This document shows, piece by piece, positions 26,382-34,831 of a stretch of DNA of 64,000 bases. Position 1 is the first letter of the stretch; every line of letters begins with the position of its first letter. The stretch spans positions 1 to 64,000 of the forward strand of contig CACGDY010000001.1 in NCBI GenBank assembly GCA_902571915.1, read 5' to 3'. This DNA comes from an uncultured Pelagibacteraceae bacterium. Lineage in GTDB: Bacteria; Pseudomonadota; Alphaproteobacteria; Pelagibacterales; Pelagibacteraceae. A model generated the notes under the pieces. The model did no database searches. It was given only the letters and a program-made list of their open reading frames with translations, and was not told the DNA's origin. A program made the position numbers and the translations under genes.

Positions 26382-27166
26382 TGTCTAATCAATATGAAGT
26401 ATTAGGAAAAGCTCCTCAAGCAGATGATTTAAGAAAACTTTCACCAAAAAATATTCATCTTACTATTAAAAATATGAATGCCGGTTATGGAAAAATGGAA
26501 ATTCTTCATAATTTTAATCTTTACGTTAGTAAGGCTCAATCACTTTGTTTAATTGGTCCAAATGGTGCTGGTAAATCAACCATTCTTCATTCAATTTATG
26601 GATTTACAAATATATTTTCTGGAAAAATAGAAATTGAGGGAAAAGAAATAACTAATTTATCACCGGCAGAAAAATTGAGATCAGTTGGGATTGCATATAT
26701 TTTACAAGATAATTCTGTTTTTCCTGACATGACTGTTGAGGAAAATCTTTTAATGGGTGGATTTATTAAAGATAAAACAGATGAGTCATTTGAAGAGGCT
26801 GAGCGAATACTTCAAAAGTATGAAAGATTAAGGAATAGAAGAAATCAACCTGCAAAAGTTTTGTCTGGAGGTGAGAGAAGATTATTAGAAATTTCAAGAG
26901 CATTAGTCATGAAGCCATCTGTTTTATTAGTTGATGAGCCTTCGATTGGTCTCGAGCCAAGATATATCGAAATGGTTTTTGAAATTTTAAGAGATCTTCA
27001 AGAGAATGAGAAAAAAACAATTATTTTAGTAGAACAGAACGCAAAAAAAGGTTTAGAATTTGCTGATATTGGTTATGTTTTGGTTTCTGGACAAACTGCA
27101 ATTGCTGGTAAAGGAGATGAACTCTTAAGTAATCCTGATGTTGGTCGCCTATTTCTTGGCGGATAA
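26381..27166 (+). CDS. livF: LivF-type ABC transporter ATPase
   Basis: The 261-residue ATPase has Walker A GPNGAGKSTIL, signature LSGGERRLLEIS, Walker B VLLVDEPSIGLEP and the LivF-type EQNAKKGLEFAD switch region. It carries about 30 extra residues at the N terminus (GKAPQADDLRKLSPKN) compared with usual LivF proteins. It would form the heterodimeric motor with the preceding ATPase. Its stop overlaps the ATG of the AzlC gene by one base. Confidence 0.95.
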   Translation: MSNQYEVLGKAPQADDLRKLSPKNIHLTIKNMNAGYGKMEILHNFNLYVSKAQSLCLIGPNGAGKSTILHSIYGFTNIFSGKIEIEGKEITNLSPAEKLRSVGIAYILQDNSVFPDMTVEENLLMGGFIKDKTDESFEEAERILQKYERLRNRRNQPAKVLSGGERRLLEISRALVMKPSVLLVDEPSIGLEPRYIEMVFEILRDLQENEKKTIILVEQNAKKGLEFADIGYVLVSGQTAIAGKGDELLSNPDVGRLFLGG

Positions 27167-27870
27167 TGATTGACGCAAAATATTTTTTAAAAGGATTTTA
27201 TTCAATAAAAGGAGCTAGAAGTCCTGCTATCGCATTGGGAGCAAGCTTTATTGCAATAGGAGCACTTTTAAAAAATATTGGATTTACTATACAAGAAAGT
27301 ATTTTTTCCACTTTTTTAACGTACGCATTGCCTGGTTCATTAATAATGGCTGAGTCAATGATAATTGGAGCATCATTAATAAATATATTTATTGCTGTCT
27401 GGTTAGTTAATGCAAGACTTTATCCAATGACAGTGTCTTTGATGCCATTGTTAATACATAAATCTCAACCCAGATGGAAATATTATTTGTCATGTCATTT
27501 TATTGCAGTTTCCTCTTGGTTAATAATGAAAGATAAATATGAGGGAGTAAAAAAAGAATTTCGAATAGATTTTTGGATTGGTATTGGTATGGCAACATGG
27601 TCAGTAGCAATTATCTCCACGATCGTTGGTTATTTTGCATCTGATTTTTTAAATAAAGATATTTTAATTGGATTAGCTATAATAAATCCAATTTATTTTA
27701 CCTGCATGATGGTCGGATCTATGAAAACAATAAAAATAAGCTTATCTATAATTTTAGGTACAATTCTAGGTCCATCTTTTTATTTTATATCTCCTGAATG
27801 GTGTATTTTATTTGGCGGTATTGTTGCGGGGAGTATTGCTTTTTTAATCGGAGAAATAAATGGCGAGTAA
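27166..27870 (+). CDS. azlC: AzlC-family amino acid exporter large subunit
   Basis: The 234-residue membrane protein begins GFYSIKGARSPAIALGASFIAIG, shortened here to its start, and has the AzlC features of about six to eight helices with LPGSLIMAESM and NARLYPMTVSLMP. AzlC and AzlD together export branched-chain or similar amino acids. The gene overlaps LivF by one base and the AzlD gene by 11 bases. An importer and exporter in the same operon suggests handling of a compound whose products must be balanced across the membrane, or exchange transport; this is inference. Confidence 0.88.
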   Translation: MIDAKYFLKGFYSIKGARSPAIALGASFIAIGALLKNIGFTIQESIFSTFLTYALPGSLIMAESMIIGASLINIFIAVWLVNARLYPMTVSLMPLLIHKSQPRWKYYLSCHFIAVSSWLIMKDKYEGVKKEFRIDFWIGIGMATWSVAIISTIVGYFASDFLNKDILIGLAIINPIYFTCMMVGSMKTIKISLSIILGTILGPSFYFISPEWCILFGGIVAGSIAFLIGEINGE

Positions 27871-28183
27871 TATAATTTTGGTAATTTTAGTAACATCTTT
27901 AGCGACATTTTTGTCAAGATTTTTAGGAGTCATCACTTCAGAAAATATTAAAGAGAACTCTAAAATCTTTAGGTGGTTTAATTGCTTGGCATATTCAACG
28001 TTGGCAGCATTAATTGCGAGAATAGTTATTTTTCCTTCTGGAAATTTATCTGATGTAGATTTGATAGTTAGAGTATTTGTAGTTTTTTTGTCGATTTTAC
28101 TTTTTTTTTTAACAAGAAAAAATTTAGTTTACCCCACTCTTTTCTCTGCTATTATAATGTCATTACTAGCTAATTATTTATGA
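27860..28183 (+). CDS. azlD: AzlD-family amino acid exporter small subunit
   Basis: The 107-residue protein has about four membrane helices. The AzlD-like pattern TSLATFLSRFLGV near the N terminus and FNCLAYSTLAALIARIV are visible. It is the expected partner of the AzlC protein, with which its gene overlaps. It also overlaps the next gene, glaH, by four bases, so the exporter and the oxygenase are translationally linked. Confidence 0.85.
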   Translation: MASNIILVILVTSLATFLSRFLGVITSENIKENSKIFRWFNCLAYSTLAALIARIVIFPSGNLSDVDLIVRVFVVFLSILLFFLTRKNLVYPTLFSAIIMSLLANYL

Positions 28184-29091
28184 TTGAAGATATAAAAGGA
28201 TTTGAAATTTCAAAAAATTTTTTGTCAAATAGAATTATCGATATAAAGATTAAACACGAAACTATTGATAAATTAATTTTCCCATTCAAAAAATTTGATT
28301 TAACAGCTATAGAGTATAAACCTTTCACTAGATTTACAATTGCAAAAAGTCTTGATGATTTGACACAAAATAAATTAGGAGTTTTACTAAATAAAGTTGT
28401 AAAAGATAGAAATTTAGGATGTATAATAATAAGCACTGAAAAAAAAAATAATTCAATCATTAATGATACTTTTTTGGTAAAGCTATCAACTGCTATAGCT
28501 TATTTAATAGGAAATCCAAATCATGACTCTATGGCTGGAAAATATTACGCTAGATTTCATGTAAAACATGAGGACAAAAGTGATTCTTATTTGCGTAAAG
28601 CTTATATAAATATGGATCTTCATACTGATGGAACTTATGTAAAAGAGACAACTGATTGGTTGTTAATGGCTAAGCTAGAGGAAAAAAATGTCGAGGGTGG
28701 GGAAACTGCAATGTTGCATCTTGATGATTGGGAGTATTGTGAGGAATTATATAATGACCCTGTAGGTAAACAAAATTTTATTTGGGGATCTCCAAAAAGT
28801 AAAAATATCAATTACAAAGTAGAGCACCCCATATTTTCTGCAGATGAAAATGGAAAACCCCAAATTTCTTATATAGATCAATTTCCTGAGCCAAAAAATA
28901 TGGAACAAGGAAATTTTTTACAAAAATTATCTGACTTACTTGAGGAGAGTAAAAATAAAGTTATTACTGAGCTTCCAGTAGGCTCAATTATAATTGCGAA
29001 TAATTATTTTTGGTTACATGGAAGAAGACCCTTTAAAGAGAATCGAGGATTATCAAGGGAACTTATGAGAATTAGAGGATCCTTTTTTTAG
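28180..29091 (+). CDS. glaH: GlaH/CsiD-type glutarate 2-hydroxylase (Fe(II)/2-oxoglutarate oxygenase)
   Basis: The 303-residue protein matches the CsiD/GlaH family closely. The iron ligands are visible as His148 and Asp150 (HTDGTYVKE) and His280 (FWLHGRRPF), and the arginine region is RELMRIRGSFF. The family-specific block ETTDWLLMAKL...GGETAMLHLDDWEY is present. GlaH converts glutarate and 2-oxoglutarate with oxygen to L-2-hydroxyglutarate, succinate and CO2 in lysine and glutarate breakdown. The usual partner, the dehydrogenase LhgO, is not in this window. Here the gene ends a transporter operon, so the imported compound may be a five-carbon acid or a lysine-related compound; this is inference. 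Confidence 0.92.
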   Translation: MIEDIKGFEISKNFLSNRIIDIKIKHETIDKLIFPFKKFDLTAIEYKPFTRFTIAKSLDDLTQNKLGVLLNKVVKDRNLGCIIISTEKKNNSIINDTFLVKLSTAIAYLIGNPNHDSMAGKYYARFHVKHEDKSDSYLRKAYINMDLHTDGTYVKETTDWLLMAKLEEKNVEGGETAMLHLDDWEYCEELYNDPVGKQNFIWGSPKSKNINYKVEHPIFSADENGKPQISYIDQFPEPKNMEQGNFLQKLSDLLEESKNKVITELPVGSIIIANNYFWLHGRRPFKENRGLSRELMRIRGSFF

Positions 29092-29287
29092 TCAATTTAA
29101 AGTTGTTTTAAAAATAATTAAGTTCTAAAAGCCTTATTTTACTTAATATTTTATGTTGCAATTATACAACAATTTACTTTTTTGTATTTATATCTCTACT
29201 TTTACTCCACTATTCTTAGGGTTTGATGTATAAATCTTGGACTAAATAATAAATTATAACTATAGGATTAATTTAATAAGGGTGAAT

Positions 29288-29977
29288 ATGAGAAAACTAA
29301 TATTAATAATTTCATTTTTTTTCAGTTTTACAACTTACGTAAATGCTGTTCAGTTAAATGGAGTTAATCTTGGGGTATCTTTAACTGGTGGAATTTTTGA
29401 GGCAGCCGGTGAAGAGATATTTTCAGGAGATCACGTTTCAAACGCTTCATCTACAAAAGTGACGAAACTATCTACAGAAGATGAGGCTGAAGCACTGCTT
29501 GGAATCGGATCAATTTTTGTAGAAGCACAAATTAATGATAATGCCGCAATTGGATTAGACTATGTTCCTCATGGTTTAGACTCAGAAACAACTGAAAACG
29601 TTCAAGTCACTGGTGCTTACCCAGGATCAAACGTAACTAACACAGTTGATGTTTCATTTGATGATATGAGAACAATTTATGCATTAATTAAAAGCGATGT
29701 AGGTGTATATTTTAAAATTGGATACACAGAAGTTGATGTTAAAACTAATGAAAACTTAGGCACAGGTGGTAAGTATGGTGATACTACTTTAGATGGTACT
29801 ATAATTGGTATTGGATATAACCACGAGCTTGAAGATGGAATGTTTGTAAGAGCTGAAGGTAATCTAATGGATTTCAATGGCGTTACATTAACAAACACTG
29901 AAGATAGCAATAAATCAATAAAAGCCAAAGACATCGAAGGATATGGTGCAAGAGTTTCAATTGGTAAATCATTTTAA
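29288..29977 (+). CDS. Small outer-membrane beta-barrel protein
   Basis: The 229-residue protein has a signal peptide (ends near YVNAVQ) and an alternating beta-strand pattern to the end, terminating in a phenylalanine (GYGARVSIGKSF), which is the outer-membrane insertion signal. The pattern resembles OmpA/OmpW-sized eight-strand barrels. I chose ATG 29288 behind AAGGG rather than an in-frame GTG two codons earlier. It is a single-gene unit closed by the terminator at 29996. The function (porin, receptor or structural) is unknown. Confidence 0.82.
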   Translation: MRKLILIISFFFSFTTYVNAVQLNGVNLGVSLTGGIFEAAGEEIFSGDHVSNASSTKVTKLSTEDEAEALLGIGSIFVEAQINDNAAIGLDYVPHGLDSETTENVQVTGAYPGSNVTNTVDVSFDDMRTIYALIKSDVGVYFKIGYTEVDVKTNENLGTGGKYGDTTLDGTIIGIGYNHELEDGMFVRAEGNLMDFNGVTLTNTEDSNKSIKAKDIEGYGARVSIGKSF

Positions 29978-29995
29978 ATTTAAAATTTTTTAATT

Positions 29996-30026
29996 AAAAA
30001 GCCCTCGTATGAGGGCTTTTTTTTTA
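29996..30026 (+). terminator. Intrinsic terminator after the small barrel gene
   Basis: AAAAAGCCCTC at 29996-30006 and GAGGGCTTTTTT from 30011 form a strong stem with a four-base loop (GTAT), and a long thymidine run follows. It lies 19 bases after the stop codon. Confidence 0.93.
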
Positions 30027-30058
30027 CCTAAAATAATTTAAGTTGATATATTGTTATC

Positions 30059-30826
30059 ATGATACTGGGTTTTATTGGCACTGGAAAAATTTCTTATTCA
30101 ATCATAACAGGTATTTGTAATTCAAAAATAAAGATTGAAAAAATTTTAGTTTCACCTAGAAACAGAACATTATCTCAAAAACTTTCAAAAAAATTTAAAC
30201 AAGTAAGAATAGCTAAAAATAACGAAGAAATTGTTGATAAGTCAAATTGGATTTTTTTAGCAGTAACGCCCACAGTTGGCCAAAAGATAATCAGTAAGTT
30301 AAGATTTAAAACTAAACAAACAATTATTAGTTTAATTTCGACAATTACTCTTCCAGATCTTAAGAAGATGATTAAAGTAAAAGCGAATATTATTAGGGCT
30401 ATACCTTTGCCACCAATAGCATTAAAGAAAGGGCCAATTCCTATTTATCCACCAAATAAAAAAATTAAAGCATTTTTTGATCAAATTGGATCAACTATTG
30501 AAATAAAAAATGAAAAGTTATCTAAAAATTTTTGGTCTATTTCAGGTATGATGGCATCTTACTACGAAATACTCAATGTTATGAGTAATTGGTTAGTGAA
30601 AAAAGGAATTAAGAGATTAGATGCACAGAAGTATTTAACTACGTTATTTTTAGCTTTATCTGAAGATGCTGTTGCGAATTCAAAAAAACAATTAAAACTT
30701 TTAGTAAAAGAGTCTCAAACACCGAAAGGATTAAATGAGCAAGGGTTAAAAGAGATGAGAAAAAAAAAAGTTTTTAAATCAATTACAGATACTTTAAATG
30801 TAGTAAATAAAAGATTAAATAGATAA
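30059..30826 (+). CDS. proC: ProC-like pyrroline-5-carboxylate reductase
   Basis: The 255-residue protein has a Rossmann start (ILGFIGTGKISYSII), the ProC-like segment SLISTITLPDLKKM and RAIPLPPIALKKGPI, and the C-terminal helical part with LFLALSEDAVANS. ProC makes proline from pyrroline-5-carboxylate with NAD(P)H. The usual GxGxMG motif reads GTGKIS, and the family motif P...GxT in the C-terminal part appears altered, so a related reductase role cannot be excluded. It ends three bases before the second Liv-type operon and may be part of it. Confidence 0.75.
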   Translation: MILGFIGTGKISYSIITGICNSKIKIEKILVSPRNRTLSQKLSKKFKQVRIAKNNEEIVDKSNWIFLAVTPTVGQKIISKLRFKTKQTIISLISTITLPDLKKMIKVKANIIRAIPLPPIALKKGPIPIYPPNKKIKAFFDQIGSTIEIKNEKLSKNFWSISGMMASYYEILNVMSNWLVKKGIKRLDAQKYLTTLFLALSEDAVANSKKQLKLLVKESQTPKGLNEQGLKEMRKKKVFKSITDTLNVVNKRLNR

Positions 30827-30829
30827 TTA

Positions 30830-31618
30830 ATGTCTAAAAATATTTTAGAAATTAAAAATTTATCAAAATATTTCGGGGGTTTAGCAGCAGTTTCAGACTG
30901 TTCTTTAAAAGTTAAAAAAGGAACTATCACAGGCATTATTGGTCCTAATGGATCTGGAAAAACAACTTTATTCAATCTAATTGCGGGTAATATAAAATGC
31001 TCAAATGGAAACGTTTTATTTAATAATGAAAATATAACCAATGTCCCATCGTATGAATTATTTTCTAAAGGGTTACTTAGAACTTTTCAAATAGCTCATG
31101 AATTTACAAACTTATCTGTATTAGAAAATTTAATGATGGTCCCAGGTAATCAATCTGGAGAAAAATTATTGAATGTTTTATTAAATCCTTCAATAGTTGC
31201 TAAAGAAGAAGGTCAAATAAAAGAAAAAGCATCTGAAGTTATAGAATTTCTTAATTTAAGTCATTTAAAAAATGAGTTAGCAGGAAATTTATCAGGAGGC
31301 CAAAAAAAACTATTAGAATTAGGAAGAACAATGATGGTAGATGCTAAATTAGTTTTATTGGATGAAGTTGGTGCGGGTGTTAATAGAACTTTACTAAAAG
31401 ATCTTGGTACTGCTATAGAGAAGTTAAATAAAGAAAAAGGTTATACTTTTTGCATGATTGAGCACGACATGGATTTTATAGGAAGATTATGCGATCCAGT
31501 AATCGTTATGGCCGAGGGTTCTGTACTTTTCGAAGGTTCAGTCGAGGATGCAAAAAAAAATGAAAAAGTAATAGAAAGTTATTTGGGCAAAGGATCAAGA
31601 TCAGAGGAAAATAATTAA
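30830..31618 (+). CDS. livG: LivG-type ABC transporter ATPase (second system)
   Basis: The 262-residue ATPase has Walker A GPNGSGKTTLF, signature LSGGQKKLLELG, Walker B LVLLDEVGAGV and the switch His in IEHDMDFIG. The Walker B follow-up EVGAG differs from the usual EPTAG, as seen in some family members. It is the first gene of a five-cistron-like unit (two ATPases, two permeases, one tiny open frame). It overlaps the next gene by one base. Confidence 0.95.
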   Translation: MSKNILEIKNLSKYFGGLAAVSDCSLKVKKGTITGIIGPNGSGKTTLFNLIAGNIKCSNGNVLFNNENITNVPSYELFSKGLLRTFQIAHEFTNLSVLENLMMVPGNQSGEKLLNVLLNPSIVAKEEGQIKEKASEVIEFLNLSHLKNELAGNLSGGQKKLLELGRTMMVDAKLVLLDEVGAGVNRTLLKDLGTAIEKLNKEKGYTFCMIEHDMDFIGRLCDPVIVMAEGSVLFEGSVEDAKKNEKVIESYLGKGSRSEENN

Positions 31619-32325
31619 TGGCATTTTTTGAAGGGAATAAAATGACTGGTGGATATGGAAATGGTCCAGACATAATTAATTCATGCTCTGTTAATGTTGA
31701 TAGAGGAGAAATAGTTTCAATTTTAGGACCTAATGGAGCTGGAAAATCTACAGCAATGAAAGCAATGTTAGGTTTATTAAATTTAAAATCTGGATCTGTA
31801 ATAATTGATGGAAAGGATATTTCAAATTTATCTCCTCAAAATAGAGTAAAAGAGGGAATTTCATTTGTTCCTCAAACAAAAAATGTTTTTCCAGGTCTGA
31901 CTGTTGAAGAAAATTTAGAAATGGGAGCTTTTTTAATTAATAGTGACTACAAAACAGTTATTGATGAAATTTACGATTTATTTCCAATTCTAAATAAAAA
32001 AAGAAACCAACTTGTTGGTGAGTTATCAGGAGGACAAAGACAACAGGTAGCCTTAGGTAGAGCATTAATGATTAAACCCTCAGTTCTAATGTTAGATGAA
32101 CCAACCGCAGGTGTTTCACCAATTGTGATGGATGAATTGTTTGATCATATAGTAAAAGTTAAAAAAACTAATGTTGCTATTTTAATGGTTGAACAAAATG
32201 CAAAACAGGCATTAAATATTTCTGATAGAGGATATGTTTTAGTTACAGGTGAAAATCGTTATTCTGGAACAGGAAAAGAATTATTGAATGATCCAAGAGT
32301 AAGAATCTCTTTTTTAGGTGGTTAA
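31618..32325 (+). CDS. livF: LivF-type ABC transporter ATPase (second system)
   Basis: The 235-residue ATPase has Walker A GPNGAGKSTAM, signature LSGGQRQQVALG, Walker B VLMLDEPTAGVSP and the EQNAKQALNISD switch region typical of LivF. It pairs with the ATPase encoded just upstream. The last codons contain AGGTGG, which can serve as the ribosome site for the following permease gene. Confidence 0.95.
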   Translation: MAFFEGNKMTGGYGNGPDIINSCSVNVDRGEIVSILGPNGAGKSTAMKAMLGLLNLKSGSVIIDGKDISNLSPQNRVKEGISFVPQTKNVFPGLTVEENLEMGAFLINSDYKTVIDEIYDLFPILNKKRNQLVGELSGGQRQQVALGRALMIKPSVLMLDEPTAGVSPIVMDELFDHIVKVKKTNVAILMVEQNAKQALNISDRGYVLVTGENRYSGTGKELLNDPRVRISFLGG

Positions 32326-32326
32326 A

Positions 32327-33337
32327 ATGGATCTCTTAAATGCAATTATTCTTTTATTGAATTATATCTTTGTTCCAGCTCTTACATACGGATCTCAATT
32401 AGCATTAGGCGCAATTTTTGTAACTTTAATTTATGGAATTTTAAGATTTGCTAACTTTGCAACTGGAGACATGATGTCTTTTGGAACAATGTTTACAATT
32501 TTATTCACATGGTATTTCCAATCGATTGGTATAAGTCTTGGTGTATTGCCTACAGCACTATTAGCTATTCCTTTTGCAGTAATTTTAATGATTGGTTATA
32601 TGCTTCTAATAGATAAATTCGTTTTTAAATATTATAGAATAAATAAAAGTCCACCAGTACAACTAGCTATGGTTAGTATTGGTGTAATGTTTGTAACTCA
32701 AGCAGTAGTTAGAATAATAATAGGCCCGTCTGATAGAAGATTTTTTGATGGTGAAAAATTTTTAATTAGAGCAGGGGAATTTAAAGATATGACAGGCTTG
32801 AATGAAGGATTAGCAATCAAATCAACACAAGTTATCACAATTTTTGTTACTGTTATTCTTGTTTCAACCCTTTTTTGGTTTTTAAATAAAACTAAAACTG
32901 GAAAAAGTATGAGAGCTTATTCTGATAATGAGGACTTGGCATTACTTTCAGGTATTGATCCAAAAAAAATAGTAATGGTAACTTGGATTATTGCTGGAAT
33001 TTTAGCAACAATTGGAGGAGCACTTTATGGCTTAGATAAAAGCTTTAAGCCTTTTACATATTTTAACAATATGCTTCCAATATTTGCTGCTGCAATTGTT
33101 GGCGGAATTGGAAATCCATTTGGGGCTTTTTTAGGAGGCTACGTAATTGCTTTTTCGGAAATACTTTTGACATATGCCTACAAGAAATTTTTTATGTATG
33201 TTTTACCAGAAAGTATGGAACCAGATAGTTTAGTTCAATTACTTTCAACTGATTACAAATTTGCAGTGTCTTTCTCTATATTGGTAATTGTATTGTTATA
33301 TCGACCATCTGGAATTTTTAAAGGGAAGGTGTTGTGA
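32327..33337 (+). CDS. livH: LivH-type ABC transporter permease (second system)
   Basis: The 336-residue permease has the LivH-type motifs: YGILRFANFATGDM near the N terminus and GKSMRAYSDNEDLALLSGID as the ATPase contact loop. I chose ATG 32327, one base after the LivF stop, because AGGTGG lies at a proper distance; an in-frame GTG at 32318 would start inside that site. It overlaps the LivM gene by four bases. The N-terminal half has a longer insertion (SDRRFFDGEKFL) than usual. Confidence 0.92.
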   Translation: MDLLNAIILLLNYIFVPALTYGSQLALGAIFVTLIYGILRFANFATGDMMSFGTMFTILFTWYFQSIGISLGVLPTALLAIPFAVILMIGYMLLIDKFVFKYYRINKSPPVQLAMVSIGVMFVTQAVVRIIIGPSDRRFFDGEKFLIRAGEFKDMTGLNEGLAIKSTQVITIFVTVILVSTLFWFLNKTKTGKSMRAYSDNEDLALLSGIDPKKIVMVTWIIAGILATIGGALYGLDKSFKPFTYFNNMLPIFAAAIVGGIGNPFGAFLGGYVIAFSEILLTYAYKKFFMYVLPESMEPDSLVQLLSTDYKFAVSFSILVIVLLYRPSGIFKGKVL

Positions 33338-34704
33338 GAAAAAATTTAAACGTAATTGCAGCTTATAGCATTATGATGGGATTGATTATCCTTGTTGGTA
33401 TATTTCAGTCTTGGAATATCGCCTTATCAATATTTAATCTTTGTTTAATTTCAGCTGTTATGACTATGGGTGCTAATATCCAGTGGGGTTATGCTGGTCT
33501 TATTAACTTTGGAATAATGGGTTATACAGCCTTAGGAGGTTTGGCTGCAGTTTTAATATCCGTTAATCCAGTTCAAGAAGCTTGGAGTGCAGGTGGCCTT
33601 AATATTTTGTTTAGTCTATTACTTATTGTAGGAATGGTACTAGCAGTTAGATATGTTTTAAAAAAATACGAAAAATCAAAAAAAAGAACTTATATTATTG
33701 CTACAATTATAATTTTAGGAATTATCATTATACGTTTTGTATCTGAGCCAGGTATTGAAGCTATTGAAGAAGTAGATCCTGCAAAAACTGGTTTCCTTGG
33801 AGGTTTTGGTTTACCAATTATTTTTTCTTGGATAGTAGGTGCTTTGTTTGCTGGTGGACTAGCATTTGTAATAGGTAAAGTTGCCTTAGGTTTAAGGGCT
33901 GATTACTTAGCTATAGCCACACTGTTGATATCGGAAATTGTCATTGCAATTATCAAACATGAAGATTGGCTGACAAGAGGAGTTAAAAATGTAATTGGAC
34001 TAAAACGTCCTGCACCTTATGAGGTAAATTTACAACAAACGGACTGGTTCATAAATTTAGTTGAAAAATTTAATTCTGGTAAACTAAGTTTGATTTCTGA
34101 TTTTACTGAAAGACAAGCTACTCTAAACCAATTTGTAATTGAAGGATCATCAATTTTTGTGAAACTTTGTTATACAGGTTTATTTTTAGTTGTTGTCATC
34201 ATTCTTTTAATTCTAACTCAGAAAGCTCTTTATTCTCCTTGGGGAAGAATGATGAGAGCTATTAGAGATAATGAAGAAGCAGCTAATGCTATGGGCAAAA
34301 ATGTTGTTAAGCAACATTTACTAATTTTTGTTTTAGGCTCAGCTATAGTTGGAATTGCTGGTGCAATGTTAGTAACACAAGATGGATTATTTACCCCAGG
34401 TAGCTATAGACCAATGAGATATACCTTTTTAATTTGGGTGATGGTTATTGTGGGAGGTAGTGGTAATAATTTTGGTGCAATTCTTGGTGGTTTTGTAGTT
34501 TGGTTTTTATGGATTGAGTCAGCACCTATTGGATTATATTTAGTCAATTTAACAACATCAGGTTTAGATGATACTCATTTCTTAAAAGTTCATTTAATTG
34601 AAAGTGTTCCTTATTTTAGATTTTTAATGATGGGAATAGGGCTATTATTAATTATGAGGTATAGACCAAAGGGTATACTTCCTGAGAGAATAGAAATAAA
34701 ATAA
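33334..34704 (+). CDS. livM: LivM-type ABC transporter permease (second system), long form
   Basis: The 456-residue permease is longer than the usual 300-350. Conserved segments are MGANIQWGYAGLINFGIMG, LGLRADYLAIATLL and the contact loop GRMMRAIRDNEEAANAMG, and it ends with MRYRPKGILPER. Two insertions account for the length: one around residues 95-150 with an extra hydrophobic segment, and one around 210-280 (NVIGLKRPAPYEVN onward) that should lie in the periplasm. The start is GTG, overlapping the LivH stop. Confidence 0.9.
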   Translation: MRKNLNVIAAYSIMMGLIILVGIFQSWNIALSIFNLCLISAVMTMGANIQWGYAGLINFGIMGYTALGGLAAVLISVNPVQEAWSAGGLNILFSLLLIVGMVLAVRYVLKKYEKSKKRTYIIATIIILGIIIIRFVSEPGIEAIEEVDPAKTGFLGGFGLPIIFSWIVGALFAGGLAFVIGKVALGLRADYLAIATLLISEIVIAIIKHEDWLTRGVKNVIGLKRPAPYEVNLQQTDWFINLVEKFNSGKLSLISDFTERQATLNQFVIEGSSIFVKLCYTGLFLVVVIILLILTQKALYSPWGRMMRAIRDNEEAANAMGKNVVKQHLLIFVLGSAIVGIAGAMLVTQDGLFTPGSYRPMRYTFLIWVMVIVGGSGNNFGAILGGFVVWFLWIESAPIGLYLVNLTTSGLDDTHFLKVHLIESVPYFRFLMMGIGLLLIMRYRPKGILPERIEIK

Positions 34705-34708
34705 AAAT

Positions 34709-34780
34709 ATGAAATATATTATTACAGGTGCAGCTATAGCTTGGGCTTTATATATGGCTGATAAATATTTGTTTTTTTAA
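34709..34780 (+). CDS. Candidate 23-residue membrane microprotein
   Basis: An open frame starts four bases after the LivM stop and ends at a terminator hairpin. It encodes 23 residues with one hydrophobic segment and a charged end (GAAIAWALYMADKYLFF as its C-terminal part), a shape typical of small membrane subunits that sit on transporters. There is no strong ribosome site, so coupling to LivM would be needed. Support is position and shape only. Confidence 0.4.
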   Translation: MKYIITGAAIAWALYMADKYLFF

Positions 34781-34783
34781 AAA

Positions 34784-34813
34784 AAACCCCCAACAAATTA
34801 ATGCTGGGGGTTT
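34784..34813. terminator. Bidirectional terminator between convergent Liv genes
   Basis: AAACCCCCA (34784-34792) pairs perfectly with TGGGGGTTT (34805-34813) around a 12-base loop. It sits between the end of the second permease operon and the end of the convergent binding-protein gene, with runs of A on one side and T on the other, and can stop transcripts from both directions. Confidence 0.88.
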
Positions 34814-34831
34814 CAATTTAAGATAATAAAA

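Noticed and set aside
29092-29287. Small open frame of about 26 residues in the longest gap
   Set aside because: No ribosome site, no conserved motif and no coupling to a neighbour; composition is typical of non-coding AT-rich DNA.
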